Assembly: GCA_963801985.1 (NCBI GenBank)
Contig: CAWDGV010000008.1
Span: forward strand, 1-64,000
DNA length: 64,000 nt
Direction: 5' to 3'
Source: JABDQZ01 sp963801985
Lineage (GTDB): Bacteria > Pseudomonadota > Gammaproteobacteria > Chromatiales > Chromatiaceae
Shown here: positions 46,133-54,971 of the stretch, piece by piece
Position numbering within the stretch: position 1 is the first letter of the stretch
How the letters are laid out: every line of letters begins with the position of its first letter
Program-made: the position numbers and the translations under genes
The notes under the pieces: generated by a model
Databases searched by the model: none
What the model was told of the DNA's origin: nothing
What the model saw: only the letters and a program-made list of their open reading frames with translations

Positions 46133-46169
46133 GTAGATGAAGCAAGAGTGCGATTTATTCCATTTTTTT
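46133..46169 (-). promoter_or_regulatory. Predicted ECF promoter of the DsrE-like gene
   Basis: On the minus strand: a 7-A tract, GGAATAAA, a 14-nt spacer, CATCTAC at 46139-46133. It agrees at 23 of 29 positions with the promoter at 26539. Transcription should begin near 46126, where a stem-loop, TGGAGAA/TTCTCCA (46106-46128), forms the very 5' end of the transcript. The rest of the 305-bp gap (46076-46380) shows no gene. Confidence 0.62.
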
Positions 46170-46380
46170 AGTTGATTTGTCGATGAAAGTGCACTGTTAC
46201 AATGCCTACGGGAGGCTATTGTTTTGAAATGGTGCAGATTACCTGAATTAGAAAAAAAGCCGGACTTAATTAAGTTGCTGTTTTTTAAGTAAAAAGTAAT
46301 TAGGGATGCTTTCTTTTCAAAGGGCATGATATTTGCGTCAATGAGTAAGTCTGCAAAAAAATATTGTAGAGGTGTTCACC

Positions 46381-47013
46381 ATGAAAAATATCAAGGGCCA
46401 TTATTTTCTTGATCCGCACCCGGGCTGGGGAGGGTGTGCTGAAGAACTGTTTCATTACACTTCCCGCTACGTGGCCACCACCGAGGCTTTTTTGAAATAT
46501 CTTGCCAAGGACCCGGATTTTTCCATGTCCGGTTACAAGGCAGCTTTATTGAATATCGAGCAGCGCGAATTGATGGCGGCAGTCTTTTATTTTGAGCCTT
46601 CAGAAGAAACCGCCAGGGTGATGATCAAAATTGTTTCGTCTGTGTTGTCTAACGAGAATCATATTGATGACAAGCTGGTTGAACCCTATAAAGAAGTGCT
46701 GGAAAAGATACCACGGGGTAAAAAAATCCATTACCAGGCTTTTGATAAAAGGCTGGATAAAGGGGATGTTTCTCCCGTTGATCCATTCCTGAACATTGCC
46801 GAACGTTTACAACTTCCCGTTGCAATTGTTGACCATCATGTCGAAGTCTCCCTGCACCACCTGGCAAAATATCTTGATTCACCAAATTCACGCATACGTA
46901 TAAACCTGCATCAGGCAATACTAAGATTGCATAATGCCGGCTATATAATGCGTAATCATCGAGAGCTGACTCATGCGGAAGCTCACGATATTGCTACTGA
47001 AGATGCTGTTTAA
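46381..47013 (+). CDS. Uncharacterised protein, 210 residues
   Basis: MKNIKGHYFLDPHPGWGGCA opens the protein. It is mainly helical and histidine-rich in its second half (VAIVDHHVEVSLHHLAKYL). It has no signal peptide or membrane segment. The frame starts two codons before 46381 at an earlier ATG, but GAGGTGTTCACC lies directly before the ATG at 46381. It converges with pckA, 9 bp apart. No family is recognised. Confidence 0.72.
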   Translation: MKNIKGHYFLDPHPGWGGCAEELFHYTSRYVATTEAFLKYLAKDPDFSMSGYKAALLNIEQRELMAAVFYFEPSEETARVMIKIVSSVLSNENHIDDKLVEPYKEVLEKIPRGKKIHYQAFDKRLDKGDVSPVDPFLNIAERLQLPVAIVDHHVEVSLHHLAKYLDSPNSRIRINLHQAILRLHNAGYIMRNHRELTHAEAHDIATEDAV

Positions 47014-47021
47014 AAAATACT

Positions 47022-48629
47022 TTATGATTGATGTAACGGGCCTGCAGCAATTATTTCGTCGGTAACCTGATCACTGAACTTGGCAAAATTTTCATGAAAC
47101 ATGTTGGCAAGTTTTTTGGCCTGGACATCATAGGCAGCTGGATCATCCCAGTTGTTGCGTGGCTGTAACAGGGCTGTAGGGACTTGTGGGCAGACTTCAG
47201 GAATCTCGAAACCAAAAATCTCGTCAGTAATTGTTGCTGTATTGTCGAGGTGACCATCCAGGGCAGCATTAACCATAGCGCGTGTATGGGGGATTTCGAT
47301 ACGTTCACCAACCCCATAAGGTCCGCCGGTCCAGCCCGTATTGATCAGCCAGACTTTAGAACCATGTTTGTTGATGCGTTCACCCAGTAACTCGGCATAA
47401 CGGCGAGGGTGCAACGGCATAAAAGGCGCGCCGTAACAGGCGCTGAAAACCGGGGAAGGTTCAGTGACGCCTTTTTCAGTGCCGGCTACACGCGCTGTGT
47501 AACCGGAAATAAAGTGATACATGGCCTGTTCAGAAGTCAGGCGTGAAATTGGTGGCAGGACTCCAAAGGCATCGCAAGTCAGGAAAATAATATTTTCCGG
47601 TTGTCCGCCAAGACCATCAAGCTTGGCATTAGGAATTGCGCTGATATGGTAAGCACCCCGCGTGTTTTCGGTTAAGGAATCATCGTCCAGGTTCAGCCGG
47701 TGAGAGTGAGCGTCCATGGTGACGTTTTCCAGAACCGTTCCAAAACGCTGGGTGGTGGAATAAATTTCCGGTTCGTTGACGGGTGACAATTTGATCATTT
47801 TTGCATAGCAACCACCTTCAAAGTTAAAGATGCCATTATCGCTCCAGCCATGTTCATCATCGCCTATCAGGGTTCTGTTTTTATCGGCGGAGAGTGTCGT
47901 TTTACCAGTTCCGCTGAGTCCAAAGAACAGGGCGGTTTTACCATCACTACCAATGTTGGCTGAACAGTGCATGGGTAATACGCCTTTTTCCGGCAGCAGG
48001 TAATTCATTACTGAGAAAATAGATTTCTTGATTTCGCCGGCATAACTGGTTCCGCCAATCAAAATGATGCGTTTAAGAAAATTAACCAGGATGAAAGTCT
48101 CGCTGCGGGTTTCATCAATACTTGGGATAGCGTGAAAGCGAGGAGAATTGATGACCGTAAAAAAAGGTTCATGGTTGTTTAATTCTTCTTCACTTCCCTG
48201 GATGAACATGTTCCGGGCGAAAAGACTGTGCCAGGCATACTCAGTGATAATTCTTACCGGCAAGCGATAATCGGGATCGGCCCCGGCAAAACAATCCTGC
48301 ACATAGACATCTTTCATCTGTAAATAGGAGGCCATTCGCTGGTGCAATATATCGAAATGCTCTTCTGATATTGGCTTGTTGATAGTGCCCCACCAGATAT
48401 GGTCATGGCTTTCCTGATCATCAACAATAAACTTGTCGTCTGCAGACCGGCCGGTGTGATGGCCGGTTCTGACAATGAATGGGCCAAGATGGGATATAGT
48501 ACCTTCACGGCGCTCTACAGCATGCTGGTAGAGTGCGGGGGTAGGGAGATTCCAGTAAATTTCATTAAGATTGTAAAGACCGTGAATTTCCAAATCCTGG
48601 CAGATATGTTTTTCAAATTGTTTAGGCAT
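47022..48629 (-). CDS. pckA: Phosphoenolpyruvate carboxykinase (ATP)
   Basis: The 535-residue ATP-type PEPCK makes PEP from oxaloacetate at the start of gluconeogenesis. It has the kinase-1a loop GLSGTGKTTLSADKNRTLIG near residue 243, the EHGWSDNGIFNFEGGCYAK metal segment near 265, and the RHTGRSADDKF-type substrate site near 60. It is a single gene, 184 bp downstream of thrC on the same strand. It would let C4 acids, or glyoxylate made by Mcl, feed sugars. Confidence 0.95.
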   Translation of the reverse strand: MPKQFEKHICQDLEIHGLYNLNEIYWNLPTPALYQHAVERREGTISHLGPFIVRTGHHTGRSADDKFIVDDQESHDHIWWGTINKPISEEHFDILHQRMASYLQMKDVYVQDCFAGADPDYRLPVRIITEYAWHSLFARNMFIQGSEEELNNHEPFFTVINSPRFHAIPSIDETRSETFILVNFLKRIILIGGTSYAGEIKKSIFSVMNYLLPEKGVLPMHCSANIGSDGKTALFFGLSGTGKTTLSADKNRTLIGDDEHGWSDNGIFNFEGGCYAKMIKLSPVNEPEIYSTTQRFGTVLENVTMDAHSHRLNLDDDSLTENTRGAYHISAIPNAKLDGLGGQPENIIFLTCDAFGVLPPISRLTSEQAMYHFISGYTARVAGTEKGVTEPSPVFSACYGAPFMPLHPRRYAELLGERINKHGSKVWLINTGWTGGPYGVGERIEIPHTRAMVNAALDGHLDNTATITDEIFGFEIPEVCPQVPTALLQPRNNWDDPAAYDVQAKKLANMFHENFAKFSDQVTDEIIAAGPLHQS

Positions 48630-48812
48630 GCTGGGCTCCCGGGAGGTCCAACACTCAATGAAAATGCTTAGGATAGGTTCAAGGTGGCGCCCTAAAGAGG
48701 TGCTGGCGCCAGGTTGTTCGCACTAAGATTGATCATCAACTGCCGGATATCACCTGTTTTTTGTGTATTTATTTAGGTGAAACCAAGTTTCGTGCCAAAA
48801 GCACGGGCAGGC

Positions 48813-50282
48813 TTACAAAAAGTCGAGTACTTCCTGTTCGATGTTCTCTTTATCTATCACCGTTTTTTGAGCAATCTCTTTGTCAAACAGGGCATTGATG
48901 ATCGCAGGAATCTCTGTATTGGCTTCCCTGGCAATGGATTTCAGGGCATCGATATCACGGACGCCTTTTTCGCCGGTTAAAGCATTGGCAATGGTCGGAG
49001 AAAACTTGGTCCATTCAGCCGTGGAATAGACAATGGTTTTCAATGGCTCGCTGCGGCAATTGTCATAAGCCTTGAGGCAGGTTGCCGTGTGGGGGTCCAT
49101 CAGGTAGCCATTCTTAAAGGCAGTCTGGATGTAGGCTTTGCCATCTTCATCATTACAGAAATCAGCGGCAAAAAATTGTTGTACCAAAGCCAGTTCATCA
49201 GCATGTAACTGGTAATGCTTTTCACTGTCAAGTTGCAGCATCAACTCCTTGGTGCGGTCGCTACCAAACAGGTCATACAATATGCGTTCAACATTGGATG
49301 ACTTGAGAATATCCATGGCTGGAGAGGTAGTAGCAATTACCGAGCGGTCCCTCAGGTCATAGGTTCCTTCATTAATGAAGTCAGTTAATACATTGTTCCG
49401 GTTGGAAGCAATCAGGATTTTTCTGACGGGCAATCCCATTTTCATTGCGTAATAACCACCCAGAGCATTACCGAAGTTACCGCTGGGTACATCCAGGTAA
49501 ACCTCTTCACCTATGGAAATTGCACCCTGCCTAACCAGTTCCAGGTAACTGTGGATATGGTAAATAATCTGGAAAATGATACGGCCAAAATTGACCGAGT
49601 TGGCCGCAGACAGAAAGGTATTTTTTTCCTGTAGTTTTGCTGCAAACCTGTCAGAAGCCAACAACATTTTCAAGGCTGATTGCGCATCATCAAAATCACC
49701 GTGAATGCCAATGACTTTCAGGTTTTCTGCATCTTCAGTGACCATCTGCAAGCGTTGTACATCAGAAGTACCACCATCAGGATAGAGACATGCCACTTTG
49801 ACATTTTCCCGGTTTTTGAATGTGTCCAGGGCAGCGGGACCGGTATCACCACTGGTAGCGGCCAATACCAGGTAGTTTTCATTCCGTTTCAGGGCCAGGT
49901 CTGCCAGGATCAGGCCAAAAGGTTGCAGGGCCATATCTTTGAAGGCGCGGGTAGGACCATGATAGAGCTCACTGACAAACAGGTCTTCTTCAACCTTTAC
50001 CACAGGAACCGGGTTGGCTGGATCATCAAATTCGTCATACAGGCTAAGGGCCTGGTCAATAACCGCTTCTTCGATATCCAGGTTAAATGCGGATAAAACA
50101 TCTTTGGCCAGGGTTTTGTAGTTAGAAGCAAGATGCTTGCTTAAAAAGTCTGAGCCCAGGTCTGGCAGGGTTTCCGGTACGTAAATTCCGCCAAATGAAG
50201 ACATTGGGCTTAAAATGGCTTGGGAAAAGCTGACTTTTTCAGGGCGTTGGCCGTCGTTGCCGCGTGTTTCAATAAAATTCAT
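48813..50282 (-). CDS. thrC: Threonine synthase
   Basis: The 489-residue PLP enzyme makes L-threonine from O-phosphohomoserine. FHGPTRAFKDM-type motif appears as YHGPTRAFKDMALQPFG near 110 with the PLP lysine, followed by AATSGDTGPAAL near 145 and the SGNFGNALGGYYAMKMG phosphate site near 270. The length fits the long bacterial ThrC class. It stands alone here, without hom or thrB nearby. No riboswitch or leader peptide is visible in the 218 bp upstream. Confidence 0.95.
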   Translation of the reverse strand: MNFIETRGNDGQRPEKVSFSQAILSPMSSFGGIYVPETLPDLGSDFLSKHLASNYKTLAKDVLSAFNLDIEEAVIDQALSLYDEFDDPANPVPVVKVEEDLFVSELYHGPTRAFKDMALQPFGLILADLALKRNENYLVLAATSGDTGPAALDTFKNRENVKVACLYPDGGTSDVQRLQMVTEDAENLKVIGIHGDFDDAQSALKMLLASDRFAAKLQEKNTFLSAANSVNFGRIIFQIIYHIHSYLELVRQGAISIGEEVYLDVPSGNFGNALGGYYAMKMGLPVRKILIASNRNNVLTDFINEGTYDLRDRSVIATTSPAMDILKSSNVERILYDLFGSDRTKELMLQLDSEKHYQLHADELALVQQFFAADFCNDEDGKAYIQTAFKNGYLMDPHTATCLKAYDNCRSEPLKTIVYSTAEWTKFSPTIANALTGEKGVRDIDALKSIAREANTEIPAIINALFDKEIAQKTVIDKENIEQEVLDFL

Positions 50283-50500
50283 TGTCTGGATTCTTAAAAA
50301 CAGTTTATTTAGCTGAATAGCAGGTTTGAGCGGATTCTAACATACTGACGTGGGCAATTTTCAAACTACCTCCTGAAAATTGCTGAAAAAATCATGGTTT
50401 TTATGACTCATGGTGAGCTGGTTTTGCCATTCCGGGTTAAAGGATCTAGGGACAGTGCCGATATTCGTTAAGTAACGCAAAGAGGGGTTTAAAAGAATAA

Positions 50501-52075
50501 ATGTCTGATGATCTAGACCTGCCGCTGTTCAGTGAAGAAGTTGAACAAAAGAAAGAGCAGACACCAGCTACTGATTTACCTAAATGGAAAGTCCTAATCG
50601 TGGATGATGAACAAGGGGTTCACGATGTGACTTTACTGGCTATGAAGCGCTTCCAGTTTCAGGGTAGGGCGCTCGAATTTTTTCATGCCTATTCAGCTCA
50701 GCAGGCAATTGAAATTCTTACAGAAAACAGAGATACCGCCGTCGCCTTTGTTGATGTTGTCATGGAGTCTGACGATGCTGGTTTAAAGCTGGTGGAATAT
50801 GTCAGGGAAAAACTGAAAAACTTTCATATTCGTTTGATTTTACGAACCGGGCAGCCAGGTATTGCGCCGGAAGCCCGTATCATTGAAAACTACGATATCA
50901 ATGATTACAAGGATAAAACCGAACTTACCAAGCAGAAGCTGACAACCGCGCTGTTTGCTGCCTTGCGATCCTATCGTGACATTATGGCGCTGGAACAGAA
51001 CCGCATAGGGCTGGAACAGGTAGTCTCTGCCACTTCCAGTATCTACAGTATTCATGATCTTGACGATTTTGTATCCGGACTGTTAAAGCAGGTTATTTCA
51101 GTTGTAGGTGCCAGCGGCGATGCCTTATGCGCACAATCCTCGGGCTTTCTTGTCGGCAGTTACGATCCCGATGATTCCGACACAGACAGGATTATTGCCG
51201 GTTCCGGAATCTATGCGGGGCAGGAAGACCGGAAAATAAGCGAGGTTGTAGATGCTGCAATCCTGGAGCGATTAGCCAGTGCAGTTGGTAAGCGTTGTAA
51301 TGCGTATTACAAGGACGGCAGCGTATTTTATATTCATAACAATATGGGTGGTCATGGCATTATCTATGTCAGTACTCCCTGCCTGGAAGATGAAAACCAT
51401 AGAAGACTCATCGAACTGTTCTGTTCAAATATCGTAATTGCCTACGAAAATGTCAGCCTGAATAAGGAAATTGAAGATACACAGCGCGAAATTATTTTTA
51501 CCCTGGGTACAGTAGCTGAGTTCAGAAGCCAGGAAACTGGTGAACATGTTCAGCGCGTAGCGAAATATGTGGAAATTCTGGCCAGAAATTATGGCCTGGG
51601 CAGCGCGGAAACTGAACTGGTAAAAATGGCTTCACCCTTACATGACCTTGGCAAGATTGCGATCCCCGATGCAATTCTTAACAAGCCTGGCAAACTTACA
51701 GCCGAGGAATTCGAAACCATGAAAACCCACACTACCCAGGGCTATGAGATGCTAAGGCACTCGAAACGGCCCCTGTTGCAGTGTGCAGCGGTTATTGCCA
51801 GGTCACACCAGGAAAAATGGGATGGCTCGGGTTATCCTGATGGATTGGTGGGTGATTCCATTCCAATTTATGGCAGGTTGGTAGCCATCGCTGATGTTTT
51901 CGATGCACTTGGCAGCAAGCGTTGTTACAAGGATAGCTGGGAAATTGACAAGATCCTGCAATTTTTCAATGAACAGCGCGGTAAACATTTTGATCCCCAG
52001 TTGGTCGATATCCTGATGAATAATCTCGAAGAGTTTCTAGTAGTAAGAGAAGCTCACATGGAGTTAATTTCATGA
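50501..52075 (+). CDS. Response regulator with DUF3369 and HD-GYP domains
   Basis: The 524-residue protein has a receiver domain (KVLIVDDEQGVHDVT, Asp in VAFVDVVM near 85), a DUF3369 domain (about 170-320) and an HD-GYP phosphodiesterase domain. In the last, ASPLHDLGKIAIPDAIL near 378 and SHQEKWDGSGYPDGL near 428 show intact metal ligands and the GYP. It should degrade c-di-GMP under phosphorelay control. It overlaps the rhodanese gene by 4 bp and is followed by a histidine kinase. Confidence 0.93.
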   Translation: MSDDLDLPLFSEEVEQKKEQTPATDLPKWKVLIVDDEQGVHDVTLLAMKRFQFQGRALEFFHAYSAQQAIEILTENRDTAVAFVDVVMESDDAGLKLVEYVREKLKNFHIRLILRTGQPGIAPEARIIENYDINDYKDKTELTKQKLTTALFAALRSYRDIMALEQNRIGLEQVVSATSSIYSIHDLDDFVSGLLKQVISVVGASGDALCAQSSGFLVGSYDPDDSDTDRIIAGSGIYAGQEDRKISEVVDAAILERLASAVGKRCNAYYKDGSVFYIHNNMGGHGIIYVSTPCLEDENHRRLIELFCSNIVIAYENVSLNKEIEDTQREIIFTLGTVAEFRSQETGEHVQRVAKYVEILARNYGLGSAETELVKMASPLHDLGKIAIPDAILNKPGKLTAEEFETMKTHTTQGYEMLRHSKRPLLQCAAVIARSHQEKWDGSGYPDGLVGDSIPIYGRLVAIADVFDALGSKRCYKDSWEIDKILQFFNEQRGKHFDPQLVDILMNNLEEFLVVREAHMELIS

Positions 52076-52959
52076 AAAATCATATTCTCATGCTGGTATT
52101 GCTGATTATTCCTGCGAGTCTTTTCGCTGATCATATACCTGCCAGAATCCTGGAAACTGATTGGTTGGCTGGGCAACTTAACTCAGAACATCTTAGGATT
52201 ATTGATAGCCGTTCTCCCAAAAAATATGCCAAGAGCCATATTCCAGGGGCTGTCAATTTGCCGGTAAACCTGACTTTCGCCCCCAAGCCAAGAAATGACC
52301 TGGTTGCGCCCGTGACTCAGATCAGCAAATTGTTCGGTGAAGCAGGTATTGATTTTAATCATGATGTTGTGATTTATGATGATGGCGAATTTATTGATGC
52401 TGCTCGCCTTGTATGGATTCTCGAAGCACATGGACATACGCATGTTGCCATATTGAATGGTGGCTTTACGGCATGGACTGCTGCAGGCAATAGCCAAAGC
52501 CAGGAAATTGTTAAGCCGGAACCAACTCTTTTTGTGCCAGCTGTGAATCCCGACCGGATTGCCAGTAAATTTTCAACGCGTATGGCCATCGATAACCCTA
52601 ATATACAGATCGTCGATTCGCGGGCCAATGAAGAATATCTTGGTAAGAAAAGTAAAGCATCACGAAAAGGTCGTATCCCTACGGCTGCCAATGTTCCCTG
52701 GGATATGAACTATACGGAAAATAAAGAGGGTATTGTTAAACTCAAACCCAGGGATGAATTGGAAAAAATGTACCAACATATTGACAGGGATCGTAAGGTC
52801 ATCACTTATTGCAACAAAGGTAAGCAATCAGCTTTGTCACACTTTGTCCTGCGTGATCTTGGCTATGATGTGGCCGCTTATGATGGATCCTGGTTTGAAT
52901 GGGGGAATGATTATTCATTACCTATAGAATTACCCGAGAGCAATTCAGCCGATAATTAA
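52072..52959 (+). CDS. Periplasmic tandem-domain sulfurtransferase (rhodanese)
   Basis: The 295-residue protein has a signal peptide (MLVLLIIPASLFADH) and two rhodanese domains. The N-terminal one (IIDSRSPKKYAKSHIPGAVN near 42, DDGEFIDAARL near 102) has Asp at the active position and is inactive. The C-terminal one (VDSRANEEYLGK near 180) has the active loop CNKGKQS near 249. This is the thiosulfate/3-mercaptopyruvate sulfurtransferase layout. It is coupled by a 4-bp overlap to the HD-GYP gene. Confidence 0.9.
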   Translation: MKNHILMLVLLIIPASLFADHIPARILETDWLAGQLNSEHLRIIDSRSPKKYAKSHIPGAVNLPVNLTFAPKPRNDLVAPVTQISKLFGEAGIDFNHDVVIYDDGEFIDAARLVWILEAHGHTHVAILNGGFTAWTAAGNSQSQEIVKPEPTLFVPAVNPDRIASKFSTRMAIDNPNIQIVDSRANEEYLGKKSKASRKGRIPTAANVPWDMNYTENKEGIVKLKPRDELEKMYQHIDRDRKVITYCNKGKQSALSHFVLRDLGYDVAAYDGSWFEWGNDYSLPIELPESNSADN

Positions 52960-52974
52960 GAGCTGGTCCTGATT

Positions 52975-54864
52975 ATGACCGGATACCTGCGCGAACTATC
53001 AATCAGAAGCAAACTCATAGTTGCCATGTTCATGGCATCTTTTACCACTTTGGTGCTGGTAACTGTTGTTGTTTTAATCTGGGATAACAAAAATCTTGAA
53101 AATGCCGCAACGGAAAATGCCTCGGCAATTACCCAGTCTTTAACGCAGAATTTTCTTAAAATGCAATTTCTTGACAGTTCTGATGCAGTATCTGATGTAG
53201 TAACAACTCTGCGTTCTTTTCAGGAAATAAATCAGGTCTTTTTATTCAATAATGCCGGTGAGCCTGTTTTTCAGTATCACAAGCAGAATACTGTGAGATC
53301 TGAAATTCCTGATATTAATTCAAAAGAAATTTTGAATGTTGGCCCCGAATATATACATATTGTGCAGCCAATCTTGTTTGGAGGCCAGGAATACGGTAAA
53401 GCTTATCTAAAGCTCAGCAAAGGATTTATTAATCAATGGAAGGAAACTCAGCGTAACCGCTTTCTTTATTTCATCATTGTTGTCAGCGGCATGGCTGTGC
53501 TGATGGCAAGGATGGTTGCACCACTCATCGCCAGGCCAATCATTGAACTTGCACAAACGATGGAACATGTTGTCAATAATAAGGATCTGACAATACGGGT
53601 TGAAACTGACGAGAAACGCGAGATTGCCCAGCTATACAATGGTTTCAATGAAATGCTTTCTGCCATTGAGCGATACAGCAAAGATCTTCAGAATCACAAG
53701 TATGCTATTGATCAGTCAGCTATTGTTTCCATTACAAACCTGATGGGACGTATTACCTACGTCAATGAAAAGTTTATTGAAGTATCTGGTTATGACAGGG
53801 AAGAGCTTATTGGGCAGAATCATCGTATCGTGAAATCAGATGTGCACGATGACAAATTTTTTAAAAAATTATGGTCAACGATTTCAAAAGGCAATGTCTG
53901 GAACGGAGAAATATGTAACCGGGCCAAAGATGGAAGTTACTACTGGGTTGATTCAACCATGGTGCCTTTCCTGGATAACAAGGGAAAACCGACCCAGTAC
54001 ATGAGCCTGAGATTTCTTATTACGGATAAAAAGGATGCCCAGAGACGGCTATCTCAGATCAATGCGAATCTTGAAAACGTTGTCAAGAAGCGTTCCAGGG
54101 AGCTTGAAGAAAGTAATACGATGCTTATGCAGGCCGAAAAAATGGCATCCCTGGGCGAGCTTGTTGCAGGTGTTGCCCATGAGGTCAATACACCTATCGG
54201 TATTGGCGTTACAGCGGCTTCGCATCTGCATGACAGTGTCGAGCAAATAAAAAGCAAGGCTCTTGAAAATAGATTGACCCGTGGGGAACTGGCTGATTTT
54301 ATGCAAGAGGCTGAAGAGTCTTCGACCATTATATTGTCTAACCTGGAAAAGGCGGCTTTGCAAATACGCAGTTTCAAGGAGGTTGCTGTTGACCAGACAC
54401 TTGAAGAGAAGAGGATCTTTAATGTGTGCGAGTATCTCGACGAGATCTTTCTCAGCCTAAGGCCTAAACTGAAAAAAACCTCTCATGAAATCAGGATTGA
54501 CTGTGATAAAAACCTGGTAATAAACAGCTATGCGGGGGTTTTTTCACAGATTATATCCAATTTTGTAACTAACAGTCTCAGGTATGGCTTTGCGGATGGT
54601 GAAGCCGGTCAAATAAAAGTTTCAGTAATAAAGAGAAATGATCGTTTAATACTCGAATATTCAGATAATGGTCGAGGTATGGAGCCTTCCGAAGTTAAAA
54701 AAATTTTTGATCCATTCTTTACAACTGGCCGAGATAAGGGGGGCACGGGCCTGGGAATGCACATTGTCTATAACCTGGTTACACAAAAGCTTTCAGGTAC
54801 TATCCAGTGTGCAAGTCAGCCGGGCCAGGGTGTCAAATTTAAGCTGGAAACTGCCTTAATCTAA
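52975..54864 (+). CDS. Sensor histidine kinase with HAMP and PAS domains
   Basis: The 629-residue protein has helix 1 (LIVAMFMASFTTLVLVTVVV), a periplasmic sensor of about 120 residues, helix 2 near 162-182, HAMP, a PAS domain (about 240-360), then a coiled coil and the kinase. The H-box reads LGELVAGVAHEVNTPIGIG near 402, the N-box ISNFVTNSLRYGF, G1 DNGRGM and G2 GGTGLGMHI. The HEVNTP kinase type often pairs with DUF3369 regulators. It is 15 bp after the rhodanese gene. Confidence 0.93.
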   Translation: MTGYLRELSIRSKLIVAMFMASFTTLVLVTVVVLIWDNKNLENAATENASAITQSLTQNFLKMQFLDSSDAVSDVVTTLRSFQEINQVFLFNNAGEPVFQYHKQNTVRSEIPDINSKEILNVGPEYIHIVQPILFGGQEYGKAYLKLSKGFINQWKETQRNRFLYFIIVVSGMAVLMARMVAPLIARPIIELAQTMEHVVNNKDLTIRVETDEKREIAQLYNGFNEMLSAIERYSKDLQNHKYAIDQSAIVSITNLMGRITYVNEKFIEVSGYDREELIGQNHRIVKSDVHDDKFFKKLWSTISKGNVWNGEICNRAKDGSYYWVDSTMVPFLDNKGKPTQYMSLRFLITDKKDAQRRLSQINANLENVVKKRSRELEESNTMLMQAEKMASLGELVAGVAHEVNTPIGIGVTAASHLHDSVEQIKSKALENRLTRGELADFMQEAEESSTIILSNLEKAALQIRSFKEVAVDQTLEEKRIFNVCEYLDEIFLSLRPKLKKTSHEIRIDCDKNLVINSYAGVFSQIISNFVTNSLRYGFADGEAGQIKVSVIKRNDRLILEYSDNGRGMEPSEVKKIFDPFFTTGRDKGGTGLGMHIVYNLVTQKLSGTIQCASQPGQGVKFKLETALI

Positions 54865-54971
54865 AGAAAAAACAGGTTTTGCCGAAAGCATACTTACCAG
54901 GCTGTATATGAGCCTGAAATACATTTTCATACTTCTTAATAGGGTTCTAATGCATATTGTCGGTAAGAATA

